IMG/VR virus record: IMGVR_UViG_3300027896_000261
Location: 1 to 21,593 of that record
Length of the DNA stretch: 21,593 nucleotides
Reading direction: 5' to 3' (one strand)
Origin: a virus
Notes under the pieces: generated by a model
Database searches by the model: none
Seen by the model: only the letters and a program-made list of their open reading frames with translations
What the model was told of the DNA's origin: nothing
Program-made: the position numbers and the translations under genes
Part shown: positions 1 through 9,190 of the stretch, piece after piece
Layout of the letters: each line of letters opens with the position of its first letter
Numbering within the stretch: position 1 is the first letter of the stretch

Positions 1-1
1 T

Positions 2-439
2 TATGGATTGCTAAAAACATTGAGAAGAAGTGGTCAGGTTGATGGAGGAATTATTCCTTTCAATAATGTATTTATTCTAGATAAATATTCGAAAAGATTA
101 ATTCATGATAACAACATATCACTATCTATTGAAGATGTTACTAATGTTCAAACAGCATTAAGAGAACAAATTACTCTCTTTAAGAGATTAAATTTCAATA
201 GTGGTTTAGCTGAAAAACTGACAGAGAAACTTCCTAAAAAATTTGGAGTTAGATTTAATGCGCTGTATGAATCTATTCCAACAAATTTAAGAAATTTCTA
301 TTATTGTTCATTTATTCTCAGTTCACTATTAGATGTTGAAAGAAGAATTGATCTTGAAGTTAAACTTCGTGCTTGGATTTCTAAAGTAGTTAATGAAATA
401 ATTAAGACAGAAACATTGAATGCTCGAAGAGCTGCATAA
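2..439 (+). CDS. Unknown protein, C-terminal part (cut by left edge)
   Basis: The frame is open to the first base, so this is the 3' end of a longer gene; a TTG at position 8 could serve as a start but has no ribosome binding site. About 145 residues are visible, rich in Leu, Lys, Arg and Asn and probably helical, with no signal peptide or clear membrane segment. I do not recognise the family. Near the C-terminus (bases 356-400) the stretch EVKLRAWISKVVNEI closely resembles ETKLRAFINKIVTDI in the unknown 383-aa protein at 10398-11549. An upstream NLRNFY matches SMRSFF there, so the two may share a domain. The gene ends just before a strong terminator and is therefore the last gene of an upstream + strand transcript. 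Its position beside tail genes suggests a virion or assembly role, but that is inference only. Confidence 0.7.
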   Translation, partial: YGLLKTLRRSGQVDGGIIPFNNVFILDKYSKRLIHDNNISLSIEDVTNVQTALREQITLFKRLNFNSGLAEKLTEKLPKKFGVRFNALYESIPTNLRNFYYCSFILSSLLDVERRIDLEVKLRAWISKVVNEIIKTETLNARRAA

Positions 440-444
440 AATAA

Positions 445-486
445 AAGAAACATTAAAGTCTAACAAACTTTAGTGTTTCTTTTTTT
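445..486 (+). terminator. Rho-independent terminator
   Basis: A 15-bp inverted repeat (445-459 with 467-481, one G-T wobble) encloses a 7-base loop and is followed by a run of T to 486. It begins 6 bases after the stop codon of the left-edge gene and separates that transcript from the hub-terminase-tape measure run. Confidence 0.9.
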
Positions 487-523
487 GCCGATAAAATAGT
501 TATTTTTATCTTTCGAATTTCTA

Positions 524-539
524 GAATAAATATAAAAGG
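524..539 (+). promoter_or_regulatory. Late-type promoter motif upstream of hub gene
   Basis: GAATAAATATAAAAGG lies 40 bases before the ATG at 579, just after the terminator of the previous gene. Nearly the same word (GAATAAATTAAAA) stands before three - strand genes (16737, 17786, 20913). It resembles the T4-family late promoter TATAAATA; transcription start was not tested. Confidence 0.6.
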
Positions 540-578
540 TGAGTTTGTTAAGTAGTATCGTAAAAGGAGCTTATTATC

Positions 579-1919
579 ATGGCTGGATCTGATTCTAAAA
601 GAGTTGTGACGCAATTTCATTTTAAATTCGATACTGGCGATACAGAACTTGATGAAGCATTTGGTACTTATTTTACTAGTATTCGAATAATTAATTCTAT
701 GCGTGCGATTTGGCCTATTATTCAAATTCGATTTAATTGTGATAATCAAGTTTTTATTGAGAAGGATGTTTTTGGTGCAACCGACATAGATTTTATAGTA
801 TGGTGGACTGGAGATACCGGAGATGATTCTGCTCAGTATATCACCTATACATTATTATATCTAGAAGCAAATGTAGAATTACCACCAAAAGAAGAACATA
901 ATGATCCAATGAAAAGTGCTAAAGAAACACAAAAAAGATATATAAATGTTTCTTATTTAGCTAAACCTGCATATCTTACTATGTCATCATTTGTTAATAG
1001 ACTATGGGAAGAAGAAACTCAAATGAGACCTGTTGATTTTGTATATGATATTTTGGAAAAATGCGGAATAACAGATTATAGAATTTTAGAAGATGGAGTT
1101 AATCAAGATACAGTACAACAAATGGTTGTTCCTCCAATGACTTTAAGAGCATCTGTTGATTATATCAATCAAAATTATGGTATTTATTCTGGACCAATGT
1201 TAAGATATGCAAATTATGCAGGACAATTTTTAATGTGGGATGTTAAGCAAATGTATGAGAAACATAAAGATTCTCCTTGGATAACATTTCATAAATCTCC
1301 TTCTCATTTTGAAACTCCTGGACTGTTTGAAAAAATAAACTTATTAGCTATTCAAACAGATGATAACTTTGTTACTTATGATAATTGTGAAACACTTCAT
1401 TATGGCAATGCAAATGTTATACGATATGGATATGATAATATTTACATATATCATCCCCATGAAGATATTGCACAATTTATGAAAATAGATCTTGAAAAAA
1501 TTGTAAACGATTTTGGTTTGTGGCATAATGATCCTTTATTAAAGTTTGATAAAGATCTAAAAAATCGAAAATTATACTTTAGTGATATGCAAGGATTTGA
1601 AACTGGTAATGGTTACTCAACAAATTATAGCGATTTTATTTTAAGTCAGGATATGTCTACTTGTTTTCAAGATTCAGCTGCTGTTAAATTTAATTTGTAT
1701 CGAAATATTAAATTTCCTTTATGTTCTAAAATAGGCGAAGTTTTATATTTCCAACCATATTCTGATCATGAAAAATTTCCAAAAAGTAATTTTGAAGGAG
1801 CTTATATGGTTTCCGATAGTGATGTGATTTTTACAAAAGAAGAAAATGGAAAACCAGTAGATAATATTAATGCGATGGCTACGTTAATAGGATATAGAAC
1901 TGCGCAATCTAAGGATTAA
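579..1919 (+). CDS. Probable baseplate hub protein (T4 gp27-like)
   Basis: 446 aa, somewhat longer than T4 gp27 (about 390 aa). The start ATG has AAGGAG 8 bases upstream. The N-terminal half is rich in beta-type sequence. Around residues 150-210, PVDFVYDILEKCGI is followed by VPPMTLRASVDYINQNYGIY, the pattern (a helix 'FI..L....' then 'S...FI...YGIY') seen in gp27/gp44/gpD-type hub proteins where the tube-like domains form the hub ring. There is no signal peptide or membrane segment. It is the first gene after the promoter and its stop is one base before the terminase ATG, so the two are co-translated neighbours. If correct, it forms the central hub that binds the spike and meets the tail tube. 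The assignment rests on pattern and context rather than strong identity; another baseplate or tail structural protein is possible. Confidence 0.5.
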   Translation: MAGSDSKRVVTQFHFKFDTGDTELDEAFGTYFTSIRIINSMRAIWPIIQIRFNCDNQVFIEKDVFGATDIDFIVWWTGDTGDDSAQYITYTLLYLEANVELPPKEEHNDPMKSAKETQKRYINVSYLAKPAYLTMSSFVNRLWEEETQMRPVDFVYDILEKCGITDYRILEDGVNQDTVQQMVVPPMTLRASVDYINQNYGIYSGPMLRYANYAGQFLMWDVKQMYEKHKDSPWITFHKSPSHFETPGLFEKINLLAIQTDDNFVTYDNCETLHYGNANVIRYGYDNIYIYHPHEDIAQFMKIDLEKIVNDFGLWHNDPLLKFDKDLKNRKLYFSDMQGFETGNGYSTNYSDFILSQDMSTCFQDSAAVKFNLYRNIKFPLCSKIGEVLYFQPYSDHEKFPKSNFEGAYMVSDSDVIFTKEENGKPVDNINAMATLIGYRTAQSKD

Positions 1920-1920
1920 T

Positions 1921-3672
1921 ATGGCACAGCAATTAACGCCTCAACAACAACAAAGACTTGTTGAATATTTTCTTTGTAAAAAAGATCCAATCTATTTTAT
2001 GGAGAAGTATGTTAAACTAGCTTTAGTTGGTGGTGATGTAACTGTGCCGTTATATGATCGACAAAAAGATTTTGTAAAAGAAGTTATTCAAAGTAATCAT
2101 GTAATTGTTTTAAAAAGTCGTCAGACTGGTGTTTCAACAATTACTCAAATGTATTGTGCTTATGCAATGGTATTTTTCAAGAACGTTGTTATAGGTGTCG
2201 TAAGTAAATCAGGACCAGAAAGTACAGATTTTTGTCGAAAGGTATTAGCAATTTTAGACAGTCTTCCAGATTGGTTAAGACCTACATTTAATAAGAGATC
2301 TGAGCAAAGCTTTATTCTAGATAATGGTTGTCAATTTTTTGCTTCTCAAGTAGATCAATCAAATCCTGAAGGTCTACTTAGAGGTAAAGCAATAACCATT
2401 TTGATTGTTGACGAGGCCGCTTTCATATCTAAAATTGATGAAGCTTATACTGGCGTTGCACCAACATTATTTAAATCACAAACATCTGCTAAACAAAATA
2501 ATGTTCCATTTGCAACTATCGTTATTTCAACACCAAATAAAACAGTTGGTAAAGGTAAATGGTTCTTCCAAAATTGGAATAAATCTATTAATGGAGAATC
2601 TATTTTCAAACCATTTAAGTTACATTGGAAGATGATTAAAGAATTTGCAGAAGATCCAAATTGGTATAAAACACAATGTAAACTACTTGGAAATATTCAT
2701 TGGAAGATTGCTCAAGAGCTTGATATGCAATTCGTTGCAAGCAACAATTCATATTTGCCTTCTGAAACGATTGAACTATTGAACACTATCAGACAAGAAC
2801 CTCATTATAAAATGTCTGTTGGTAAATTTGATTTATGGCAATTTGAAACTCCAGATCAATCAAAGTATTATTTAATTGGTATTGATACCGCCAGTAGTTC
2901 TGGAAGCGATTCAAGCAGTATTGAGATTTTTGATTTTGAAACGTTTACACAAGTTGCTGAATTTAGAGCTAAAATGAGAGTAGATGAATTCTGTGAAGTT
3001 ATTGCATTAATCAATAGAATATATCCTAACAATATAATCATCCCAGAAGCAAACTCTTATGGTAATCAAGTTTGTGAATTCTTAACTAAGAATGATACCT
3101 TCTATAATATCTATCAAACCAAACTTAAAAGTAATACTACTGTTCAACCAAAAACTCAAAAATATAGATATGGACTTACAACAGGTTCTCAAAATAGACC
3201 TTTGATGATGGATGCGCTATATACTTCAGTAGTTGAAAATCCAAATATTATTAAATCAGAAAGATTGGCTTTGGAATTAATTGGATTAGTTGATAATGGT
3301 AATGGTAAAGTTATGGCGGATGAAGGTGAACATGATGACTTAGCTTTGAGCTTAGCATTTTGTGCTTATGTCAGAACATATGATCCACCGTTAGCTATTG
3401 CTCGTAGTATGAAAAATATCAAAGACTTAACAGAGATGACTGAAGTAGCTCATTGGAATGATGAACCAAGAATTCCGGCGCAATCTGAGCTACAAGAAAT
3501 CAAAGATTTTGCATCAAATGATCAGATGGAAGTTATGGAACATTCAAATAAAATTCTAAATAAATATGTAAAAAGTAACTTAAAAAGAATTATTGAAAAT
3601 AACGCAAATGGAACAACTATTGACATTCTAAAAATACTAGATTTGAGAAACCAAAAAAATCAAAAATTCTAA
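1921..3672 (+). CDS. terL: Terminase large subunit (TerL, T4 gp17-like)
   Basis: 583 aa, close to T4 gp17 (610 aa). This is the ATP-driven DNA-packaging motor and headful nuclease. The N-terminal ATPase shows the Walker A-type KSRQTGVST (residues 65-73), Walker B with catalytic Glu ILIVDE (160-165) and the coupling motif VISTP (201-205). A linker AQELDMQFVASNNSYLP follows at about 264-280, as in gp17-type terminases. The C-terminal RNase H-like nuclease shows GIDTA (Asp322), IIPEAN (Glu376) and GEHDDLALS (Asp472/Asp473), so all expected acidic metal ligands are present. The start ATG has AAGGA just upstream, overlapping the end of the hub gene. Position is unusual: it lies between probable hub and tape-measure genes rather than beside a small terminase or portal gene, neither of which is visible here. 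The gene appears intact. Confidence 0.96.
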   Translation: MAQQLTPQQQQRLVEYFLCKKDPIYFMEKYVKLALVGGDVTVPLYDRQKDFVKEVIQSNHVIVLKSRQTGVSTITQMYCAYAMVFFKNVVIGVVSKSGPESTDFCRKVLAILDSLPDWLRPTFNKRSEQSFILDNGCQFFASQVDQSNPEGLLRGKAITILIVDEAAFISKIDEAYTGVAPTLFKSQTSAKQNNVPFATIVISTPNKTVGKGKWFFQNWNKSINGESIFKPFKLHWKMIKEFAEDPNWYKTQCKLLGNIHWKIAQELDMQFVASNNSYLPSETIELLNTIRQEPHYKMSVGKFDLWQFETPDQSKYYLIGIDTASSSGSDSSSIEIFDFETFTQVAEFRAKMRVDEFCEVIALINRIYPNNIIIPEANSYGNQVCEFLTKNDTFYNIYQTKLKSNTTVQPKTQKYRYGLTTGSQNRPLMMDALYTSVVENPNIIKSERLALELIGLVDNGNGKVMADEGEHDDLALSLAFCAYVRTYDPPLAIARSMKNIKDLTEMTEVAHWNDEPRIPAQSELQEIKDFASNDQMEVMEHSNKILNKYVKSNLKRIIENNANGTTIDILKILDLRNQKNQKF

Positions 3673-3698
3673 ATGAACAAAAATAAAAGAGGGTTTAT

Positions 3699-4637
3699 AT
3701 GGATGTTATTTATGAACAAGCACTTAATTCTCAATTAAAACGTGCTTTATCTATAGTTGGTTATAGAGATACTAATGTTGGTGAGTTAGATGAAGATAAA
3801 ATCTATACCAATCAAAAAATAATAGATGAGTTTGTAAGTATCATACAAGATCAAAGTACATTTAAACCTATCATTGCTGATATTACAAGATTAATCGAAA
3901 CGAATAGAATTGTTCCTGTACATATTAAAATTGGATTATTGAAAAAAATAACGTATTTATTATTTAAGAACAAAAAGAAATTTGCTCAATCAAGTTCAGC
4001 TTTAGCTTTCTTTGATTTTGAAAGTAGGAAAATATTTGTTTTAGTTGAAAATATTGAAAATTTTAATTATTGGAAAAAACAAGAAGCATTATCTTTAGTA
4101 TTATTACATGAATTACAACATATGACTTGTTTGTTATTTCCTAAAACTTTTATGAAAGTCCATGCAAAATCATTAGCATTGTATTATAAAAGATTTTTTA
4201 AGTTATTTTTCGAGAAAGAAATAAATGTCAATGAAACGTATAAAGTAGCATTATGGTTACATGATAGAACTGAAACAATAACCGGAAGATCAACCTTAGA
4301 TGCTTCAACTTTGAATCAATATATCAAAATATTATGGAAAGTATTGAGACCGTATTATAAAGATACGATTTCTTTAAAGAGGGATATTGTTGATTATTTT
4401 AAAATATTAGCTGTTTATGTTAATATGCCTTCATTGTATACTGAATATTTACATTCAAAAAATAAACAGGCGTTGCGAATGTTTTTATCATTAAGAGATG
4501 CATATAAATCTTTAAACATATTAAAGAATGATAGTTTATGTATTCAAGAAGTTTTATTTCCAAGTGAGGTTATTAGTATTGAGAGTGAGTATAACACACA
4601 AGAGAAACATTTTAAATTAATAAAGGCGATTAAATAA
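3699..4637 (+). CDS. Unknown protein with HELQH zinc-peptidase-like motif
   Basis: 312 aa, with start ATG preceded by GAGGG at good spacing. The clearest feature is LVLLHELQHMTCLLFP, in which HELQH (residues 137-141) fits the HExxH zinc-binding signature, sits in a hydrophobic helix and follows a beta-rich stretch (ALAFFDFESRKIFVLVE), as in metallopeptidase folds. A possible third ligand is Glu192 in WLHDRTETITG, about 50 residues downstream; this is a guess. The rest is helical and Lys/Leu-rich. No signal peptide or membrane segment is seen. The gene is 26 bp after terL and its stop lies 2 bp before the tape-measure ATG, so it is expressed with the virion genes. A role in processing or assembling tail or head proteins is possible. 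HExxH can occur by chance, so peptidase activity is unproven, and I do not recognise the family. Confidence 0.75.
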   Translation: MDVIYEQALNSQLKRALSIVGYRDTNVGELDEDKIYTNQKIIDEFVSIIQDQSTFKPIIADITRLIETNRIVPVHIKIGLLKKITYLLFKNKKKFAQSSSALAFFDFESRKIFVLVENIENFNYWKKQEALSLVLLHELQHMTCLLFPKTFMKVHAKSLALYYKRFFKLFFEKEINVNETYKVALWLHDRTETITGRSTLDASTLNQYIKILWKVLRPYYKDTISLKRDIVDYFKILAVYVNMPSLYTEYLHSKNKQALRMFLSLRDAYKSLNILKNDSLCIQEVLFPSEVISIESEYNTQEKHFKLIKAIK

Positions 4638-4639
4638 TT

Positions 4640-7600
4640 ATGGCAAATAGACCTGCAGAAATATTAGATCAAGATTTAGCTGGTGATTATGGTGGAACAG
4701 CACCTCTTCCAGAAGAATCACATCTAAAAACAAATGCTTTGTCTGCAGCTATTAGTAATCTTGATAGAACAATGCGTTCTATTCCAAGTCAAATAGCTCG
4801 GGCAACTGTTGGTGCAGTTAAAGCTACAGGTCAGTTAGCCGGTGAAGCAGCTGGTAAAGTCTATAATAAAAAATCAACAGCGGGTATGGTTGGTGCTGGA
4901 CTCGGTGGTCCAATTGGATCTGCAATAGCACAAGGATTAGCAGATTCAGAAGTTATTAAAACTATTAGAAATGCTATTCAAGATCAAGTTAAAGCTGTTG
5001 GACAAAAAACATACCAATCTTTAAAAAATTCATCTAAGGGATCTAAAAATAATTTAGCATTATCTGATCAAGGTGAAGTTCCTCAATATACACAAAGTCA
5101 AGGAATCAAATTTACTAGATCTGCAATTAGTCCTGCTGCGATGTATAAAGCATCTAAAGATCAAACTGCAGCTATTGATAGAATGAGAGTAAGTACTGTT
5201 GCAGCTATTCGTCAAACCAAGACAATGTCTGAAGCAGATGTTAGAAAACAAAATATTCCTAAAGCAGCCAAAGGTGGTTTTGTTAAACAAACCGGTAAAG
5301 CAATTGTGCATACTGGTGAAGTTATTGTTCCAAAAACAACAGTTGAAAAACAACTTAAAACACTTAATGCAATACTTGATGTACAAAATCAAATATTATC
5401 AGAAACATCTAATTTAAAATATTCTTTAGCTGATGATGAAGCTGGTGGTGGCGGATTCTTCAAATCAATGTTTAATTTTGGAAAAGTATTTATTCCGATC
5501 ATGGGCGGAGGAATGTATAAGAGTGATATTGCTAGAAGTAGTAATCCATTTGTTACAATGTCTTCAGCTTTACTGCAACAATATCGTTGGCAAAGATTAT
5601 ATGGTGAATTAACAAAACGTCAACTCAATGAATTAATTAAAATACAAGGTGGAGAACAACAAGACGTTATTGGTAAAAGAGGAGTCTTCTTTGAATTTTT
5701 AGAAAAGAGACAAAAGAAAATTGTTGATGCTCTTTCTAGACAAATAGAAGAAAGAGAAAAAGCAGGTAAAGGAACTACTCTTAAAAAATTAACTAGATGG
5801 GTTGTTGGTGCAGCTAGTGTTGATATGGAAAAATTCGATCTGCAATTAAGATATAGTGCAGTTAAAAAAGCTGGTGAAGCTGTCGATGAAGCAATACAAC
5901 AACACAAATCTATGATTGCAGCTATTTTTAGATCTTCATTTGGTTTTGGTTCTATTAAAGAAATAGGTAGAGAAAAAGAAGAAGAAACTCCACATGAACT
6001 CATGAAGAAAATGTTCATGAGAGAACATGTTGAATCCGAAACAGGCGGGTATCGAGAAACTGAAGAAATTGGTAGAACTCCAGCAGAAAGATTTGCTTTA
6101 GAAACTGAAAGGTTAGGAACAGCAAAGAAATCTAAAGGATCTGGAACAATTACTTATTTCTTATCTTCTATTAATGAAAATGTATCTGCTATCAGAAAAA
6201 AATTTGTTAGAGAACCATTAACAGAAGGTGGTGGACCAGAAGCTCATTATGGAGATTGGAAATCTATTGGTTCTAAAATTAAAAGTATTGTAATGAAATC
6301 TGGTCAACGAATTACATTGGCCAAAGATGATATTGTAGAAGCATATAAGAAAAATGCTGCTGAATTTGATGAAGGATCGGGTTTATCTAGAGATATAAGA
6401 GCAGAATCAGAAAATAATCCAATTGTTAAATGGCTAAAAGTTTTAGCAGAAGATTTTAAACAAAATTTAGCTGATAATAAAAAGAGTCAAATAATAATGA
6501 AATCTGAGTTTGATGAAACTCAGAAACAAACAGCAACTATTGAAAGAATACATGAAGAAGAAAAGAAAGCTGCTGAAAAAGAAGCCAAGAGAAGATCAGT
6601 ATGGGAACGAATAAAAGGGATAACTGCTAAAGCAAAAGAATCAGTAGATATAATTAAATCTGTTTTTGAAACTATTTTAAGCAGTAAAATTTTGTTGGGT
6701 TTAATTGCAGCTTTAATTGCGACATTATCTATTCCTGGCGGTGGAACTGTTGCTGGTAAAGTAATTACTACAGTTGGTAAAGCTGCATGGAATAATCCAT
6801 GGACTGCTGCTGCTGTTACAGCACTTTTAGCAACAAAAACAGGTAGAGCCTTTTTATCATACGCAATAAGAAGAGGATGGACAACAGCTAAAATTACACC
6901 GCAATTATTGAAAGTTGTAGCTGAAGAAGGAACAGCAGCAAGTAAGGCGGGAAAAATAGTTGGTGAAGCTTCAACTGCTTACAAAGTTGCAGATGAAGCT
7001 AGAAAGATTAAACAATTAGAAAAAATGGGAATTAATACAGCAGAAGCCACTAGATTAGTTAGAGGTGGACAAGCTGGAGTAGAAGCAGCAACAGCAGCTA
7101 AAGCTGGTACAATGTCTGCAGATGCAGCTGCTAGAGCTGCTAAATTTGAAGCAGGAACAGCTGCATTGGGAACAGAAACAGCAGCTGCAGGAAGTAAAGC
7201 TAGTGTAGCTTATAAAGCAGGTAAAGGATATGCTGTTGCTAAAGCTGGTGCTAAAGCTGGTCTTGGTCCAATGCTTGATGCTTTACTTATATCTCTTGGA
7301 ATTGGAAAAGCAATTGAAATGTCTAGTGATCCAAAACTTCAAAAAACGAATGAGAAAAATTACGAAGAATTTATTAAGAAACTTAAAGAACATAAAGCAA
7401 CTGTTGGTGATTATTTTTCTGCTGCAATGGATCCCGCAGGTTCATTATCTGCAATGGAAGATGAAAGATATAGAGAAAGAGCCGAGAAAAAAGCGAAAAA
7501 AGAAAAATGGGTCAAGAATCAAGAAATGATAGAAGAACATTATCATCTTAAAGAGAAAATGAAAAAAGATAAGAGAATAACTAGTGTTAAAGATGAAAGA

Positions 7601-9181
7601 TTACTTGAAGGTTTATATAAACTTGAACCAGATGAACAGGTTAGAACTCGAATGTTTCAAATGCTTGATAAAGGAGCTAGTCTTAAAGATGTTCAAAAAT
7701 GGCATCATGAATATAAAGAAAAAGCAAAAAAATATCAGGAAGAAAAAGCGAGAACACCCCAATGGGAAAGAGATGTACAGATGGCTCGCAAGTTTGAAAA
7801 AATATGTCAACGTTGGGGTAAAGATAATGTTCTTCCAATAATGAAAATTACTAATGATCCTGATTTAACTAATAAAATTTTAATGACACCAAATGTAACT
7901 AATAAAGATGCTCAAAAATATGCTGATTTAATTACGAGTCATCCTGATCAAAAAGATGAACTAGTAGCTTATATGAGAACCGGTATAGGCCCTGATCAAG
8001 CAGCAGAATTATTGCAAATTAAAGCAGAAGAAGAGGGAAATCTAGAAGAAAATTTCTTAAAAGAATCTCCAAGACAATTACAAGAACGCAAAAAAGAAGC
8101 TGAAGAAAAATTAAGTAAATTACAAACTTGGAAAGATGCATTAAGTAAGATGACTTCCAAGAAAAATGCAATGCAGGAATTTGAAGAAAATGAAAATATC
8201 CCAAGAAAAATGAAAGACCTTCAATCAGAAATAGAAGATATAAATCAACAACTATCAGGAAATCAACCAGTTACCGATGTATCAAAAATGGCAGAAGAAG
8301 AAAACACATCTGGAGAAACTTTGATTTCAGAGAATGCTCCTGTTCAAGCTGTTAATGATTGGAAAGGAAAAGCTAAAGGTATTATATCAAATACTGGTCA
8401 GTTATTAATAACTCATCCACAAGATGTAGTAAGAGCTGAAAAACAAAATGTATCTAATATTGGTAGTGACATACAAAAAAGAATTACAACTGCTCCTGGC
8501 AGAATAACTGAACAAGCAACCAAAGCAGTACAATCAGCACCAGGTAGTATTTTATCATCTTTAACAAATAATCTTTCTAATATGGATATTGGTGATCTTG
8601 CTAATATTGCATCTGGAAAATTAAAAATGAAAGATGTTACGAAGAGATTAGAAAGAAGTGCCACCAGCAGTATAAGAAGTCAAATTCGAAGAATAGAAAA
8701 TGAACCAGAAAGAATTAAAAGAAACATTGAACAAGATATAAATAGAGCTAAACAAATACCAAAACATATAACACGAGAAATACAAAATACTCCAAAAAAT
8801 CTACAACGAGCAGTTCAAAGAGATGTTCAACGAACAAAGAATAAAGTTCTAAATACTAGATTGGGAGACATAGCTTCTTCTGCTAAAAAGAATATAGTTA
8901 CTCCAACTACTATTGATACAAATAAAGCTGAATTGGCTAAACAAAATGCAACTCAAGAACAAATAAATCAAGCAACAATGGATGTAAGAACTGCTAAAAA
9001 GAATAGAGAAGAAATGAATCAAATGGCTAAATCAAATAATGATCATCTTACAAATATAATGAACAGTGTTACTAATATAACATCCAATTCATCGAGTACA
9101 TCTGGTGGTGGAAATCAAAAACAAGAATCTTCTTTCTATAGAGACATTGATAAAATATTTATTGGACACCCATACGTATAG
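4640..9181 (+). CDS. Probable tail tape measure protein
   Basis: 1513 aa. The large size, Ala/Lys/Glu-rich helical composition and long coiled-coil-like segments fit a tape measure, which spans the tube lumen and sets tail length. Residues 211-231 (KGGFVKQTGKAIVHTGEVIVP) resemble the GG-[IV]-x-GE-x-VIP motif found in many tape measures, although there it is usually near the C-terminus. Hydrophobic stretches occur at about 680-705, 718-745 and 873-893, typical of tape measures that later contact the membrane. An Ala-rich low-complexity zone lies at about 815-873, highly charged coils at about 895-1240, and a Ser/Gly/Asn-rich linker precedes a short conserved-looking tail. The start ATG is 2 bp after the HELQH gene with AAAGG upstream. 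Next comes a gp48/gp54-like gene, the expected partner. A different long internal virion protein is the alternative. Confidence 0.65.
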   Translation: MANRPAEILDQDLAGDYGGTAPLPEESHLKTNALSAAISNLDRTMRSIPSQIARATVGAVKATGQLAGEAAGKVYNKKSTAGMVGAGLGGPIGSAIAQGLADSEVIKTIRNAIQDQVKAVGQKTYQSLKNSSKGSKNNLALSDQGEVPQYTQSQGIKFTRSAISPAAMYKASKDQTAAIDRMRVSTVAAIRQTKTMSEADVRKQNIPKAAKGGFVKQTGKAIVHTGEVIVPKTTVEKQLKTLNAILDVQNQILSETSNLKYSLADDEAGGGGFFKSMFNFGKVFIPIMGGGMYKSDIARSSNPFVTMSSALLQQYRWQRLYGELTKRQLNELIKIQGGEQQDVIGKRGVFFEFLEKRQKKIVDALSRQIEEREKAGKGTTLKKLTRWVVGAASVDMEKFDLQLRYSAVKKAGEAVDEAIQQHKSMIAAIFRSSFGFGSIKEIGREKEEETPHELMKKMFMREHVESETGGYRETEEIGRTPAERFALETERLGTAKKSKGSGTITYFLSSINENVSAIRKKFVREPLTEGGGPEAHYGDWKSIGSKIKSIVMKSGQRITLAKDDIVEAYKKNAAEFDEGSGLSRDIRAESENNPIVKWLKVLAEDFKQNLADNKKSQIIMKSEFDETQKQTATIERIHEEEKKAAEKEAKRRSVWERIKGITAKAKESVDIIKSVFETILSSKILLGLIAALIATLSIPGGGTVAGKVITTVGKAAWNNPWTAAAVTALLATKTGRAFLSYAIRRGWTTAKITPQLLKVVAEEGTAASKAGKIVGEASTAYKVADEARKIKQLEKMGINTAEATRLVRGGQAGVEAATAAKAGTMSADAAARAAKFEAGTAALGTETAAAGSKASVAYKAGKGYAVAKAGAKAGLGPMLDALLISLGIGKAIEMSSDPKLQKTNEKNYEEFIKKLKEHKATVGDYFSAAMDPAGSLSAMEDERYRERAEKKAKKEKWVKNQEMIEEHYHLKEKMKKDKRITSVKDERLLEGLYKLEPDEQVRTRMFQMLDKGASLKDVQKWHHEYKEKAKKYQEEKARTPQWERDVQMARKFEKICQRWGKDNVLPIMKITNDPDLTNKILMTPNVTNKDAQKYADLITSHPDQKDELVAYMRTGIGPDQAAELLQIKAEEEGNLEENFLKESPRQLQERKKEAEEKLSKLQTWKDALSKMTSKKNAMQEFEENENIPRKMKDLQSEIEDINQQLSGNQPVTDVSKMAEEENTSGETLISENAPVQAVNDWKGKAKGIISNTGQLLITHPQDVVRAEKQNVSNIGSDIQKRITTAPGRITEQATKAVQSAPGSILSSLTNNLSNMDIGDLANIASGKLKMKDVTKRLERSATSSIRSQIRRIENEPERIKRNIEQDINRAKQIPKHITREIQNTPKNLQRAVQRDVQRTKNKVLNTRLGDIASSAKKNIVTPTTIDTNKAELAKQNATQEQINQATMDVRTAKKNREEMNQMAKSNNDHLTNIMNSVTNITSNSSSTSGGGNQKQESSFYRDIDKIFIGHPYV

Positions 9182-9190
9182 GAGAAAAAA

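Noticed and set aside
453-749. 98-codon open frame on the - strand over the terminator and hub start
   Set aside because: It would run through the terminator hairpin and the hub gene, has no ribosome binding site, and its composition is that of antisense A+T-rich DNA.
7080-7290. GCT/GCA-rich stretch considered as a DNA repeat array
   Set aside because: It is irregular Ala-rich coding sequence within the tape-measure frame, with no fixed unit length.
5060-8664. Several open frames of 60-132 codons on the opposite strand or shifted frames within the tape-measure gene
   Set aside because: Their sequences are low-complexity shadows of Ala/Lys/Glu-rich coding DNA, with no ribosome binding sites and full overlap with a clear gene.
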